NCBI GenBank assembly: GCA_016794365.1
Contig: JAEUKB010000051.1
Location: 1-64,000 of the forward strand
Direction of reading: 5' to 3'
From: Myxococcales bacterium
GTDB taxonomy: Bacteria > Myxococcota_A > Polyangia > Palsa-1104 > JAEUJZ01
DNA length: 64,000 nucleotides
Of the stretch, positions 31,332 through 40,053 are shown in pieces. The first letter of the stretch is position 1. Every line of letters begins with the position of its first letter. The notes beneath the pieces were generated by a model. The model saw nothing but the letters and a program-made list of their open reading frames with translations, was not told where the DNA came from and searched no databases. The position numbers were made by a program, and so were the translations under genes.

Positions 31332-31877
31332 TTGACCGTCTCTGGGGCTGGCCGTACCGATCGCGTCGTGCAGCAAGCTCCACACCACACTCCGCAGCGC
31401 CTTGTGACCTGGACCGCGACCGTCTTCCGTGTGGGAGAAGTTGCGCCCTGGCCGGGACACTACGCGACGCTCTGCACGGTGCCGCTGGCGGTGCTGCTGC
31501 ACTGGCTGGGCCGGGTGCCGCACTTTTTGGTGACGCTGCTGCTCTTTGGGGTGGGAACTTGGGCCGCCGAGCGCTACTGCGAGCAGACCGGCAAGCACGA
31601 TCACCGCGCGATCGTCATCGATGAAGTGGTTGGCTATCTGGTCACCGTGTGGCTGGCGCCCTGGCACTTTCTGAGCTTCTTTTGGGGCTACTTTCTGTTT
31701 CGCGTGCTCGATGGGCTCAAGCCCGGTCCGCTGCGGCTGCTCGATCGCCACGTCAAAGGCGGCTTCGGCGTGATGATCGATGACGTCGCAGCCGGAGTGG
31801 TCGGTGCCGTGATCCTGCACTGGCTGGTGCCGTGGACTGCGCCGTGGTTCGATGCGATGCTACAGAGGCTTTGGTGA
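31332..31877 (+). CDS. pgpA: Phosphatidylglycerophosphatase A
   Basis: This encodes 181 residues if the TTG at 31332 is used; a GTG at 31368 is the alternative, and neither has a good ribosome-binding site. PgpA makes phosphatidylglycerol from its phosphate. Motifs are GHYATLCTVPLAVLLHWLG (PGT-like start), HDHRAIVIDEVVGYLVTVW with the catalytic DE pair, FFWGYFLFRVLDGLKPGPLR and GGFGVMIDDVAAGVVGAV. Several TM helices are present. The stop overlaps the start of the next gene (GTGA), indicating coupling. Confidence 0.9.
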   Translation: MTVSGAGRTDRVVQQAPHHTPQRLVTWTATVFRVGEVAPWPGHYATLCTVPLAVLLHWLGRVPHFLVTLLLFGVGTWAAERYCEQTGKHDHRAIVIDEVVGYLVTVWLAPWHFLSFFWGYFLFRVLDGLKPGPLRLLDRHVKGGFGVMIDDVAAGVVGAVILHWLVPWTAPWFDAMLQRLW

Positions 31878-33004
31878 GCCCATCATCTCGTCCGCGCCGC
31901 GTCCGTCCGTTTCCGCTCGCAGAGCTACCACGTCTTCTGCGCGTCCAGGTCGAGCTGGGACAAGCGCTGTGGCGACACATCTTGGCGGTGCTCGATGCGG
32001 CGAAGTCTCCGCTCGGAGGACTGCACGATCTGGCGAATCGGCTGGGCGCTGCGCCGCAGGTGCGCACGGTAGAGCCGTATCTGTTCCCGAGCGAGCGACT
32101 CGGTTCGCAGCTGGCGGGCGGCGTGCTGCTCAAGCTGACAAACGGCCTGCCGGGACGTGATGTCGTGCTGGTCATCGAAGAGCCGCTGTGTCAAAAGCTG
32201 GGGCTGCTGCGTCCCGACGATGTGGCCCAGCTGATACGGACTGCGCTGCTGGCCGCTGAGGTTCGGGTGTCAGTGCTGTCGGTCGATGATGCGATGGCGC
32301 TGCTCGATGAAAACGGCAGTCCGCAGCTCATTTCCTTGGATGCGCGCGTCACGGTGCCTTCGACGCAAGGCTGGGCGCGGCTTTTGTGTCGTCCCGACAT
32401 TCGGCTGTGGGCGCTGATGGCTCCGTCTGATGTGGCTGCGCAAAAGAGCTGGCTACGACGCGAGCGACTGCGCGGCATCTCTTCCACGCTCACCATCGAA
32501 GCGGGCTATGGCTTTTTGCCCACAGCGGAAGTGGTTGCGCTTCGTCCCGACGACATCGTGATCTTGGATCACTTCGGGCCACGTCCGGTGACCGGCGGTC
32601 CGGTGGCGCTGCGATTGGGCGGCGGCGTCTTTCCGGCCTTTCTCGATGGCGCGGGCGTCACGATCTTAGGCCCTTATCACCTGCGAGCAGAGTCCATGGC
32701 AGACGCAAACGCTGACACAACCTCGTCGGAACTTTCGGCGCTATCCGGTGAACCTTCGACGAAGCCAAGTCCTCCCGGTGAGCACCTGCTGCGCGAGCTT
32801 CCAGTCCAGATCACCTGCGAGATCGGGCGCGTCACGCTGACCGCCAAAGAGATCTTGGATCTGCGTCCGGGTGCGGTGGTGCCGGTGGGAAGGCCGCTGG
32901 CTGGCCCGGTGGACCTAACCGCCGGAGGCCGGGTCATTGCGCGGGGAGAGCTGGTGGATGTCGAAGGCGAGCTGGGCGTCCGTGTGACCGAGGTTATTGA
33001 CTAG
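31874..33004 (+). CDS. SctQ/FliN-like SpoA-domain protein
   Basis: This encodes about 376 residues from a GTG at 31874 that overlaps the pgpA stop. The C-terminal ~70 residues form a SpoA (surface presentation) domain: RELPVQITCEIGRVTLTAKE, then DLRPGAVVPVGRPLAGPVDL, and GRVIARGELVDVEGELGVRV. This domain builds the cytoplasmic sorting platform of type III secretion systems (SctQ) and the flagellar C-ring. The N-terminal part (LPRLLRVQVELGQALWRHIL) resembles the N-terminal domain of SctQ proteins. No other secretion genes are in the window, so its machine lies elsewhere. It overlaps the convergent zinc-ribbon gene by 11 bp. Confidence 0.82.
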   Translation: MSPSSRPRRVRPFPLAELPRLLRVQVELGQALWRHILAVLDAAKSPLGGLHDLANRLGAAPQVRTVEPYLFPSERLGSQLAGGVLLKLTNGLPGRDVVLVIEEPLCQKLGLLRPDDVAQLIRTALLAAEVRVSVLSVDDAMALLDENGSPQLISLDARVTVPSTQGWARLLCRPDIRLWALMAPSDVAAQKSWLRRERLRGISSTLTIEAGYGFLPTAEVVALRPDDIVILDHFGPRPVTGGPVALRLGGGVFPAFLDGAGVTILGPYHLRAESMADANADTTSSELSALSGEPSTKPSPPGEHLLRELPVQITCEIGRVTLTAKEILDLRPGAVVPVGRPLAGPVDLTAGGRVIARGELVDVEGELGVRVTEVID

Positions 33005-33857
33005 CGGTCTGCTGCGGTCGCGCGGCGTTGATGACACACAGGATGTGCAGCACGATGCCCGGCACGATGAAGCACACGTAGCCGAGGCAGGTAAACATCA
33101 TCCACAGCAGGCCCGCAGGCACGCGTCCACTACACATCTGACCGAGCCCCGGCACAAAGAAGCTGAGCAGCGCCGCTTGCGTCGCGTTGGTGCTGGTCCA
33201 CTGCTGAATCTGCACGGTCGAAGGCGGCGGCAGCGGGGCCAGCGAGGTCTGAGGCGGCGGTGGCGGTGCGTGCGCGGCCCCCGGCTGACGCAGCGACTGA
33301 ATGTCGCGCAGCGCAAAGTCGAGGTACTCGTGGCAGTGCTTGCACTTTTTGGCACCGATCAGGATGACTTCGCTACAGAACGGACAGCGCATGCTGCCGC
33401 CGGGGGCTTCGCGCGAAGCGCTTTGCTGAACCGCAACAGCCGCTGGAGGCGGAGTGGTCGCAGCGCTGGTCCGGCTGTCTTCACGCGGAGCCGACGCTTC
33501 CAGCAGATCGATGCTGTCTGGTAACGCCGCCTGCGCAGGCTGAGCCGGAACCACCGCCGTGGGCGACGCGGGAACGAGCGCCACTTGAACCGGCTTGTTC
33601 TGCCCTGCGGCATCCGCCCGACGCGGATCAAGCTTTCCATCCCGAGGCAACCGGACCCGGTTCGGATAGGTGTAAAGGAGGTTGCCTTCCTCGTCGCTTT
33701 CAATATTGAGCAGCCCGTTGACCGCTGCCTGCTGAAGCAGATCGGACGCTTGCTGCACCGTCAGCTTGTAAAGGAAGGCGATCGTGGCGGGGTTCAGCGG
33801 GACATCCGTCGTGAAGATGGTGTCCAGCAGCTTCTGCTCAAACGTGCGATAGTCCAT
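32994..33857 (-). CDS. TM2-domain membrane protein with zinc ribbon
   Basis: This encodes 287 residues from the ATG at 33857 (MDYRTFEQKLLDTIFTTDVP). Residues 1-65 form a winged-helix-like region, then a Pro/Ala linker. A zinc ribbon follows near residue 160: MRCPFCSEVILIGAKKCKHC (CxxC-x10-CxxC). The C-terminal 65 residues are a TM2 domain with two helices (QAALLSFFVPGLGQMCSGRV, then YVCFIVPGIVLHILCVINAA). This combination (zinc ribbon plus TM2) is common in myxobacterial and other proteins of unknown role. Its 3' end overlaps the SpoA-domain gene. Confidence 0.78.
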   Translation of the reverse strand: MDYRTFEQKLLDTIFTTDVPLNPATIAFLYKLTVQQASDLLQQAAVNGLLNIESDEEGNLLYTYPNRVRLPRDGKLDPRRADAAGQNKPVQVALVPASPTAVVPAQPAQAALPDSIDLLEASAPREDSRTSAATTPPPAAVAVQQSASREAPGGSMRCPFCSEVILIGAKKCKHCHEYLDFALRDIQSLRQPGAAHAPPPPPQTSLAPLPPPSTVQIQQWTSTNATQAALLSFFVPGLGQMCSGRVPAGLLWMMFTCLGYVCFIVPGIVLHILCVINAARPQQTASQ

Positions 33858-34011
33858 CGCGCCTGTAGCCTCCAGAGAGGATTTTAGCCTGGGCCATTCC
33901 GGCGGCGGCTGCAATTGCAGGTCCGCCTTTATACAGCATGCGTGGGCCCACGTTTCTTTTGATGTATCCGCTGCCCCGATCTTGCAACCGTTCCACAGGA
34001 GAATGTGGGGT

Positions 34012-34041
34012 TTGACCTTCGCAGCATCTTCCGTGTTAACG
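34012..34041 (+). promoter_or_regulatory. Promoter candidate for the second TPR-lipoprotein pair
   Basis: TTGACC (34012-34017) is followed after 18 bp by TTAACG (34036-34041). Transcription would start about 5-6 nt before the ATG at 34053. The ~195-bp gap upstream separates the divergent TM2 gene. Confidence 0.4.
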
Positions 34042-34052
34042 TGCCCGCCCTC

Positions 34053-34916
34053 ATGTCGCTTCCGCAAGTCGGTTTTCGACGAAATGCGTTCTTGATCGGA
34101 CTGACGCTGGTCACGATGGGTCAGTTTGTCGGTCCTCTTGGCTGGGAACGCGCAGCCCATGCGTCTGATTCCCCAAGCAGCGCACAGCCCTCTGATGCCA
34201 CCAAGCAGCAGGTTCGCCAGCTCATCCGGGAAGCCGGTCAAATGGTCGAGCGCGGTGATGGTCGTGGTGCTGCCGCTCGGCTGGAGCAAGCCCGCTCGCT
34301 GTGGAACGAGCCATCGATCGACTACAACCTCGGTGTGGTCTATGGCGATCTGGGACAGCCGCAGCAGGCCGCGCAGGCACTGGAGCGCTTTTTGCGAACG
34401 GCCAATCGATCGATGGTGCTGACCGAGCGACTCGACGATGCCAAAAAGCGCTTGAGCGAGTACGAAAAGACCTTGGGCAAGCTGGCGGTCACGGTGACGG
34501 TTCCTCAAGATGCTGTCGAGCCAAGCCTGTTTGTAGATGGCTCCCTGCGCAGCAAGCTGCCGGGCGGAACCACGCCGCCACCGGGTTATTTGTTTGCCAC
34601 GCCGGGCACGCACGAAGTCCGCGTCGCATCCTCTGGGCTGCGTGACTTTGCGGTATCGATCGATCTGCGCGCCGGAGAGCTGCGCAAGCTCGACGGAGCA
34701 CTGACCGCCGCAGCCAATGAATCGGGCCTTTTGTCCTATGCCAACGCACCGTCGTCAGGCAGTGAAGCGACGCCTCTCTATAAGCGCTGGTGGCTGTGGG
34801 CTGCCGTCGGAGGTGGAGCCATCATCGTCGCCGGTCTGGTCGGTGCAGCGGCAGCCGGACGGTTCAATTCCATCGCCCCAGGCAGCGACCTGGCTCCCAT
34901 CGACGTGTCGAGATGA
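34053..34916 (+). CDS. TPR/PEGA-like protein with C-terminal membrane anchor
   Basis: This encodes 287 residues from the ATG at 34053. A signal peptide (FLIGLTLVTMGQFVGPLGWE) precedes TPR-like helices (IREAGQMVERGDGRGAAARL, IDYNLGVVYGDLGQPQQAAQ). A PEGA-like beta domain follows (KLAVTVTVPQDAVEPSLFVD to GTHEVRVASSG). A C-terminal TM segment (WWLWAAVGGGAIIVAGLVGA) anchors it. The plan is the same as the TPR protein at 583-1428, and like that gene it is followed by a lipoprotein gene, here with an ATGA overlap. The pair is probably an ancient duplication. Confidence 0.82.
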   Translation: MSLPQVGFRRNAFLIGLTLVTMGQFVGPLGWERAAHASDSPSSAQPSDATKQQVRQLIREAGQMVERGDGRGAAARLEQARSLWNEPSIDYNLGVVYGDLGQPQQAAQALERFLRTANRSMVLTERLDDAKKRLSEYEKTLGKLAVTVTVPQDAVEPSLFVDGSLRSKLPGGTTPPPGYLFATPGTHEVRVASSGLRDFAVSIDLRAGELRKLDGALTAAANESGLLSYANAPSSGSEATPLYKRWWLWAAVGGGAIIVAGLVGAAAAGRFNSIAPGSDLAPIDVSR

Positions 34917-35425
34917 AGCGCACACTTGGTCTGCTCTCGCTGATCTCTTTGCTGGGTGTTGGATCGGGCTGCACCGAAACGCCCGATCCATGTGCGGGCT
35001 ACGAGCGTGCTTGTATCGGTGTCACCGTCGATGGCGGACCGCCGAGCACCTATCAGCTCTTGGTTCGCGTTCTCGACGGCTACGGAAGCATCACGCCCCA
35101 GACGCCACGCAAGGTTCCGCAGCAGCCGCTGACCTATCCGCTGCGCTTTGCGATTCGGTTCGATGAGTTCGATCGTCAGCATCGCGGCATGATCACCTTT
35201 GAGATCACGGCGCTCAACGAGCTGGGCGATACGCTCGGACAGGCGCAAAAGACCGTGGCGATTCACTACACCGAAAAGGTTGGGGTCAGCCTCTCGATTG
35301 GGGAGCCGTTTGACATGACGGTGCCCGAAGACCTGCGGCCTGCGCCGGACCTGGCGATGCCGGATCTGGCGATGCCGGATCAAGGCAAACTCGACGGAAT
35401 GCCTGCCGACGGAGGCCCGCTCTAG
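34913..35425 (+). CDS. Predicted lipoprotein, partner of the TPR/PEGA-like protein
   Basis: This encodes 170 residues from an ATG that overlaps the previous stop (ATGA). The signal MKRTLGLLSLISLLGVGSGC ends in lipobox GSGC. The mature part contains two further Cys (CAGYERAC) and a beta-rich domain, and ends in a Pro/Asp/Met repeat: PDLAMPDLAMPD. It is translationally coupled to the TPR/PEGA-like protein. Function unknown. Confidence 0.75.
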   Translation: MKRTLGLLSLISLLGVGSGCTETPDPCAGYERACIGVTVDGGPPSTYQLLVRVLDGYGSITPQTPRKVPQQPLTYPLRFAIRFDEFDRQHRGMITFEITALNELGDTLGQAQKTVAIHYTEKVGVSLSIGEPFDMTVPEDLRPAPDLAMPDLAMPDQGKLDGMPADGGPL

Positions 35426-35570
35426 CGCTCAACTGCCCAACTGGCACGGACTTCACCGACCTGTAGGCAAGTGAAAGCCGCATCGCCAAGGGTCAAAGAA
35501 CACTCAAGAATGTGGTAGGGTGCCTAGTTGAGTGGGCGGGTGCCTTGGCTGCTGGTGACTCGCGGAAAGA

Positions 35571-38500
35571 ATGTCCCGACTGCGCATCCAGATCGTAAAT
35601 CCCGCCGATGGTGGGTTCTTTTACTGGCTCATCAAGTACTACCTGTTCGCCGCCCTGGGGCTGCTGCTGGTAATGCTTCATGTGCTGGCTGCGGTCTACG
35701 TGTACTTTGCGCGGTCGCTGCCCGAGACGCCGGATCTGTCGCGCTATGCCCAGCTTGCGCCCGGTGTGACCGAGGTCTTTTCGGGCGATGGCAGCCTGCT
35801 GGCGACGCTGGCCAGTGAACGACGAGAGATCCTGCCGCTTCAGAAGATCCCGCAGCCGCTGATTGATGCGGTGATTGCGACGGAAGATCGCAGGTTTCCC
35901 GACCATCGTGGCTTGGATCTGCGCGGTCTGGCGCGTGCGCTGCGCGTAAACTTTCGCTCGGGGAAGCTGCGACAAGGCGGCTCGACGATCACGCAGCAGG
36001 TCGCCAAAGCGTTTCTCGGGGCGGACCGCACGGTGTCGCGCAAGATTCGCGAAGCGATCATGGCTCGTCGTCTGGAATCACGCTACACGAAAGCGGAGAT
36101 CCTTCAGACGTACCTGAACCATACGTTCCTTGGCCACGGTAGCTTCGGGGTTCAGGCGGCAGCCAAGCGCTATTTCGACAAAAATGTGTGGGAGCTGTCC
36201 GTCGAAGATCAAGCGCTGCTCGCTGGACTGCTGAAAGCACCGACGCGATATTCTCCGATTGATCATCCACAAGCGGCGCAGCAGCGACGCGATACCGTGC
36301 TGCACAACATGGTCGAAGTGGGCAAGCTCGATCCAAGCGCAGCAGCCAAGCTATATGGTAAGCCGATCGAGCTACATCAGCGACGAGATGCTTCACGCGA
36401 TGTGTCGCCGTATTTCGTGAACCAAGTGCGCAAAGAGCTGGTCTCATCTCTCGGTGAGCGACGGGTGATGGAAGAAGGTCTGCGCGTCGAGACCACGATT
36501 CAGCCCTTTTTGGATGTGCTCGGCACCGATAACGTGGACTTTGCGGTCCGTCGGCTCGACAAACGACAAGGCTTCCGAGGACCGGAGACCAACCTAGATC
36601 CCGACGCGCAGCGGGTGTTCCTGCTTCGTGCGCAGAAGCGCTACGCCGAGCCGCTCAAAGAAGACACGCTCTATCTGGGCTTGGTCACGTCGGTGCGACC
36701 GAGTGGAGCGACGGTTCAGATTGGCCCGCACACCACCGAGTTACCGCTGAACAACATGCTGTGGGCGGCGCGCTACAACCCGCGCGATCCGACCAACGAT
36801 CGGCTGATCCTGTCGGCGCTCGAGGCGCTCAAGCCCGGCGATGTCATCTGGGTGAAGCTGGCGTTTCGATCGCACATAAACAAGTTCAGCGACTTCGTCT
36901 ATGCGCCGGTGACTCCCTACAAAGAAAGCGCGCCAGAGCCGAACGCGCAGGGTAAGCCGCTCGCGACCGCCAAGCCCGCCGTGGCTGCACCAACGGTCAG
37001 GCCGCAAGCTGCGCCATCGCTGGGTCCAACAGCCGGGCCAGCGCCCCGACCCCAAGCGGTCGCGGTGGCCAAACCGCAAGCCAAGCCCGCTCCGCTGACC
37101 AATCGCCCCGGTGTGGGCAAGCCAGCGCTCGCCAAAGGTCCAGCGCGTGCCCCACTGTCGCGTGGTCCCGGTGCGCGCGCCGGAAAGCCGCTGGTCGCAG
37201 GAGCCAAGCCCGGACTTCAGCCCAAGCCCGCAGTCCCCGGACAACCAGCGACGGCAAAGCCAGCAGCGATCGCCAATCGCCCCGCTGTTGCCCCCAAACC
37301 AGCGCCAGCCGGTCCTGTGGGTGCAGCGACGGAAATGGATCAGCGTCCACAAGTTGCGTTTGGGCGGCCCAGCTATGTTCCAGGGACAGGAGTCTTCATT
37401 CCTTCAGACGGAGATCCACGTCGCGCAGGTGTTCCCGCATCTCAGCCTGGCAAGCGCCAAGAGGTCGGCGAGGCAGTCTGGCTACCCGAGCAGCGCCGAA
37501 AGCCTCAGATGACAGGGCCGCGCGAAGTGCTGCTGGAGCAGAGCCCGCGACCCCAAGGCGCGCTGTTTAGCTTCGATCTCCACAACGGCTACGTGATGGC
37601 GATGGTGGGAGGCAGCGACTACGACCGCTCGGAGTTCAATCGCGTCGTCCAAGCCTGTCGTCAGCCGGGCAGCGCCTATAAGCCGATCTACTACTCGCTC
37701 GCACTCGACCGAGGCTACAGCTACGACACGATGTGGAACGACAAGGTCAAGGTCGAAATTGACCCAGTCACCGGCGAGCAGTGGCTGCCGACCAACATCG
37801 ATGGAAGTTACGGTCAGCAGGTCAACCTCGAGCGAGCCCTCGTCTGGTCGAAGAATCCGCCTGCGCTCGAAGTCTTCAAGACCATGGGCAAAAAGGATGT
37901 CGAGGCGTGGGCGCGACGGCTCGGGATGACGACGCCGATTCATGCCGATGATGCGCTGGCGCTTGGTGCGTCGTGTGTGCGCGTCGATGAATTGTCCAAG
38001 AGCTTTGCTCTCTTTGGCCGCAGCGGTCGTCCGGTCGATTTGGTGACGGTCAAGCGAGTGGTGTCGCGAAATGGAGAAGTCCTCATCGACAACAGCGCGT
38101 GGGACGATCCAATGCTCGACGGAAAATCGCGAATCGAGCGCATCATGGCGCAGGCTGGCAGACAGAAGCGCCCGGTGATTGCGCCACGGACGGCTTATCT
38201 AACCGGCACGCTGCTCCGACGGGTTGTGTCACAAGGCCACAGTAAGCCGATTCGCGACGCTGCGCTGATTGCAGCGGGCAAGACCGGCACTTCCAGTCGG
38301 ACCTCTGACGTGTGGTTTGTTGGATTTACCTCGCGCTGGCTGACTTCGGTCTGGATTGGCGACGACACTTACGAGCGACAGCTTGGCTATGCCGACGCGA
38401 GCTTCACGCTGAGCGTCCCGATGTGGGCGCGATACATGTTCCATGCGAACCGAGATGCGCCTCTGACGGAAATGCCTGAGCGGCCAGCGACCATCAAGCC

Positions 38501-38648
38501 CACCGATCGCGGCGGACCGCTGCTACCGGGATTCTTGCCACCACCGAGTGCAGGGCTTGGTCCGGACGGAAAACCGTACGCATTGCCTGAAAACCTACGC
38601 GATCTACCGACGGCGCCCAAAGGCAGTCGTCCACCCAAGATCTTCTAG
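35571..38648 (+). CDS. Class A penicillin-binding protein (PBP1A type)
   Basis: This encodes 1025 residues. An N-terminal TM helix (about 25-47) is followed by the GT51 glycosyltransferase: IATEDRRFPDHRGLDLRGLA with the catalytic Glu, and RQGGSTITQQVAKAFLG. The transpeptidase domain (about 660-960) has the active-site Ser in CRQPGSAYKPIYYS (SxxK), VWSKNPPA (SxN) and AGKTGTSS (KTG). In between is an unusual Pro/Ala/Lys-rich stretch (about residues 450-620) with APTVRPQA, ATAKPA and PAVAPKPAPAG-like motifs, longer than the linker of E. coli PBP1A. It makes and cross-links glycan strands in the inner-membrane periplasmic face. GGAAAG lies before the ATG. Confidence 0.94.
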   Translation: MSRLRIQIVNPADGGFFYWLIKYYLFAALGLLLVMLHVLAAVYVYFARSLPETPDLSRYAQLAPGVTEVFSGDGSLLATLASERREILPLQKIPQPLIDAVIATEDRRFPDHRGLDLRGLARALRVNFRSGKLRQGGSTITQQVAKAFLGADRTVSRKIREAIMARRLESRYTKAEILQTYLNHTFLGHGSFGVQAAAKRYFDKNVWELSVEDQALLAGLLKAPTRYSPIDHPQAAQQRRDTVLHNMVEVGKLDPSAAAKLYGKPIELHQRRDASRDVSPYFVNQVRKELVSSLGERRVMEEGLRVETTIQPFLDVLGTDNVDFAVRRLDKRQGFRGPETNLDPDAQRVFLLRAQKRYAEPLKEDTLYLGLVTSVRPSGATVQIGPHTTELPLNNMLWAARYNPRDPTNDRLILSALEALKPGDVIWVKLAFRSHINKFSDFVYAPVTPYKESAPEPNAQGKPLATAKPAVAAPTVRPQAAPSLGPTAGPAPRPQAVAVAKPQAKPAPLTNRPGVGKPALAKGPARAPLSRGPGARAGKPLVAGAKPGLQPKPAVPGQPATAKPAAIANRPAVAPKPAPAGPVGAATEMDQRPQVAFGRPSYVPGTGVFIPSDGDPRRAGVPASQPGKRQEVGEAVWLPEQRRKPQMTGPREVLLEQSPRPQGALFSFDLHNGYVMAMVGGSDYDRSEFNRVVQACRQPGSAYKPIYYSLALDRGYSYDTMWNDKVKVEIDPVTGEQWLPTNIDGSYGQQVNLERALVWSKNPPALEVFKTMGKKDVEAWARRLGMTTPIHADDALALGASCVRVDELSKSFALFGRSGRPVDLVTVKRVVSRNGEVLIDNSAWDDPMLDGKSRIERIMAQAGRQKRPVIAPRTAYLTGTLLRRVVSQGHSKPIRDAALIAAGKTGTSSRTSDVWFVGFTSRWLTSVWIGDDTYERQLGYADASFTLSVPMWARYMFHANRDAPLTEMPERPATIKPTDRGGPLLPGFLPPPSAGLGPDGKPYALPENLRDLPTAPKGSRPPKIF

Positions 38649-38782
38649 CCAGGCCTGGCCGTGGAACTGTTGCATTTCTCCACAGTTGTGTTGCGCATTT
38701 CCCCGCTTTGCGGACCGCAGCCAGCGATTGAAAGTGCAGGACTTCCGAGGTCTTCCGTGGAACAGCTCTTTTTTCTGTCTGT

Positions 38783-38798
38783 TGGCACTTCGCGTGCT
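38783..38798 (+). promoter_or_regulatory. Sigma-54 promoter candidate before exbB
   Basis: TGGCAC, five bases and then GTGCT match the -24/-12 consensus (TGGCAC-N5-TTGCW) with one mismatch and correct GG-to-GC spacing of 12. It ends 48 nt before the exbB start at 38846. The 197-bp gap shows no strong sigma-70 match. A NtrC-type regulator is encoded at 54655, but no link is shown. Confidence 0.45.
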
Positions 38799-38845
38799 TG
38801 TACCATGAGCGCTACACAACAACCCGATCACTGGAGGTACCGGAA

Positions 38846-39499
38846 ATGTCGTTGATGAAGACCTTGGCCGACGCGTTCCACGAGGGTGGCTGGCCGATGT
38901 GGCCCATCCTTCTGCTCATGATCATTGCCTGGGGCATTTCGATCGAGCGCGTCATTTACCTGAAGAAAGCTGGCATCGATAAGAAGAAGCTGCTGTCGCT
39001 CCTCAAGAGCCAGATCATGGCCGGCAACATCCAGGGTGCCGTCAAGGTCTGCAGCGGCAACCCGACCCCCGTTACCCGTATCATTCAGGCCGGTCTCACC
39101 AAGTTCAACCGTCCCGACGCTGAAGTTCAGGCCGCGATGGACGAGCAGGCTCTCCACGAGATCCCGAAGCTGGAAGCCCGCACTGGCTACCTCGCCATGC
39201 TTGGTAACGTCGCAACCCTCGTCGGTCTGCTCGGCACGATTCTCGGTCTGATCCACTCGTTCGCAGGCGTCGCCGGTGTCGATCCCTCGATGAAAGCAAC
39301 GCTGCTCGCGAAGGGTATCTCGGAAGCCATGAACTGCACCGCATTCGGTCTCGTCTGCGCAGTTCCTGCCCTTCTGTGGTTCGCAATCCTCAACGGTTGG
39401 ACCCAGCACACCCTCGATGACATCAACGAGGTTTCGGTGCAGGTTGTGAACCTGGTGGTCGGCCACCGCAATGCGATGAAGCAGAGCGGTCAGGGCTAG
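38846..39499 (+). CDS. exbB: ExbB/TolQ/MotA-family proton channel
   Basis: This encodes 217 residues from the ATG at 38846, with TGGAGG 10 nt upstream. Three TM regions are seen: an early one (MWPILLLMIIAWGISIERVI), and the conserved pair LAMLGNVATLVGLLGTILGL and AFGLVCAVPALLWFAILNGW. The GLLGTILGL and TAFGLVCAVPALL motifs mark the ExbB/TolQ family, which uses proton-motive force to drive energy transfer to the outer membrane. Two ExbD-like genes follow. Confidence 0.92.
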   Translation: MSLMKTLADAFHEGGWPMWPILLLMIIAWGISIERVIYLKKAGIDKKKLLSLLKSQIMAGNIQGAVKVCSGNPTPVTRIIQAGLTKFNRPDAEVQAAMDEQALHEIPKLEARTGYLAMLGNVATLVGLLGTILGLIHSFAGVAGVDPSMKATLLAKGISEAMNCTAFGLVCAVPALLWFAILNGWTQHTLDDINEVSVQVVNLVVGHRNAMKQSGQG

Positions 39500-39568
39500 T
39501 TTCGAAGGTGACGGGTTGGGGCAGATGACCAAATCTGCCCGCAGAAGCCCTAGCAAGGAGTTATTACG

Positions 39569-40051
39569 ATGGGCGGCGCAGCACCTACGCCTTCAGGCAA
39601 AGGCGGTAAAAAACCGCTTGATGCCGCAATCAACCTGGTCCCGTTCATCGACCTTTTGTCGTGCTGTATCTCGTTCCTTCTGATCACCGCAGTGTGGACC
39701 CAGCTGGCCCGCATGGACGTGACGCAAAAGAGCAAGTCGCAGGGTGCTCCGAACGATGATCCTCAGCCGAATCAGGTCACGTTGACCTTGTTTATCAACA
39801 AGGACAACACCTTCACATTCTCGAAGTCAACGGGCGAGAGCATTCCGATTGAAGCCAAGTCCGAGGACTACGACTACGTGAAGCTCGCAGATACGCTGGC
39901 GCAGGCCAAAAAAGATCATGCCGATAAGGAAGATCTGACCATCAAGGCCGACGACACGGTGGTCTATCACAAGATCATCAAGGCGATGGACGTGGCGATC
40001 TCAGCGAAGTTTCCAACCGTTACGCTCACGGACAAGGGAGCGGGAGGCTAA
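39569..40051 (+). CDS. exbD: ExbD/TolR-like protein (first copy)
   Basis: This encodes 160 residues with AAGGAG upstream. A short cytoplasmic tail leads to the single TM NLVPFIDLLSCCISFLLITA, which carries the conserved Asp (FIDLL) that takes part in proton transfer. The periplasmic domain contains TLTLFINKDNTFTFSKSTGE and VVYHKIIKAMDVAISAKFPT. It pairs with ExbB. The second ExbD-like gene is 3 bp downstream. Confidence 0.9.
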   Translation: MGGAAPTPSGKGGKKPLDAAINLVPFIDLLSCCISFLLITAVWTQLARMDVTQKSKSQGAPNDDPQPNQVTLTLFINKDNTFTFSKSTGESIPIEAKSEDYDYVKLADTLAQAKKDHADKEDLTIKADDTVVYHKIIKAMDVAISAKFPTVTLTDKGAGG

Positions 40052-40053
40052 CC

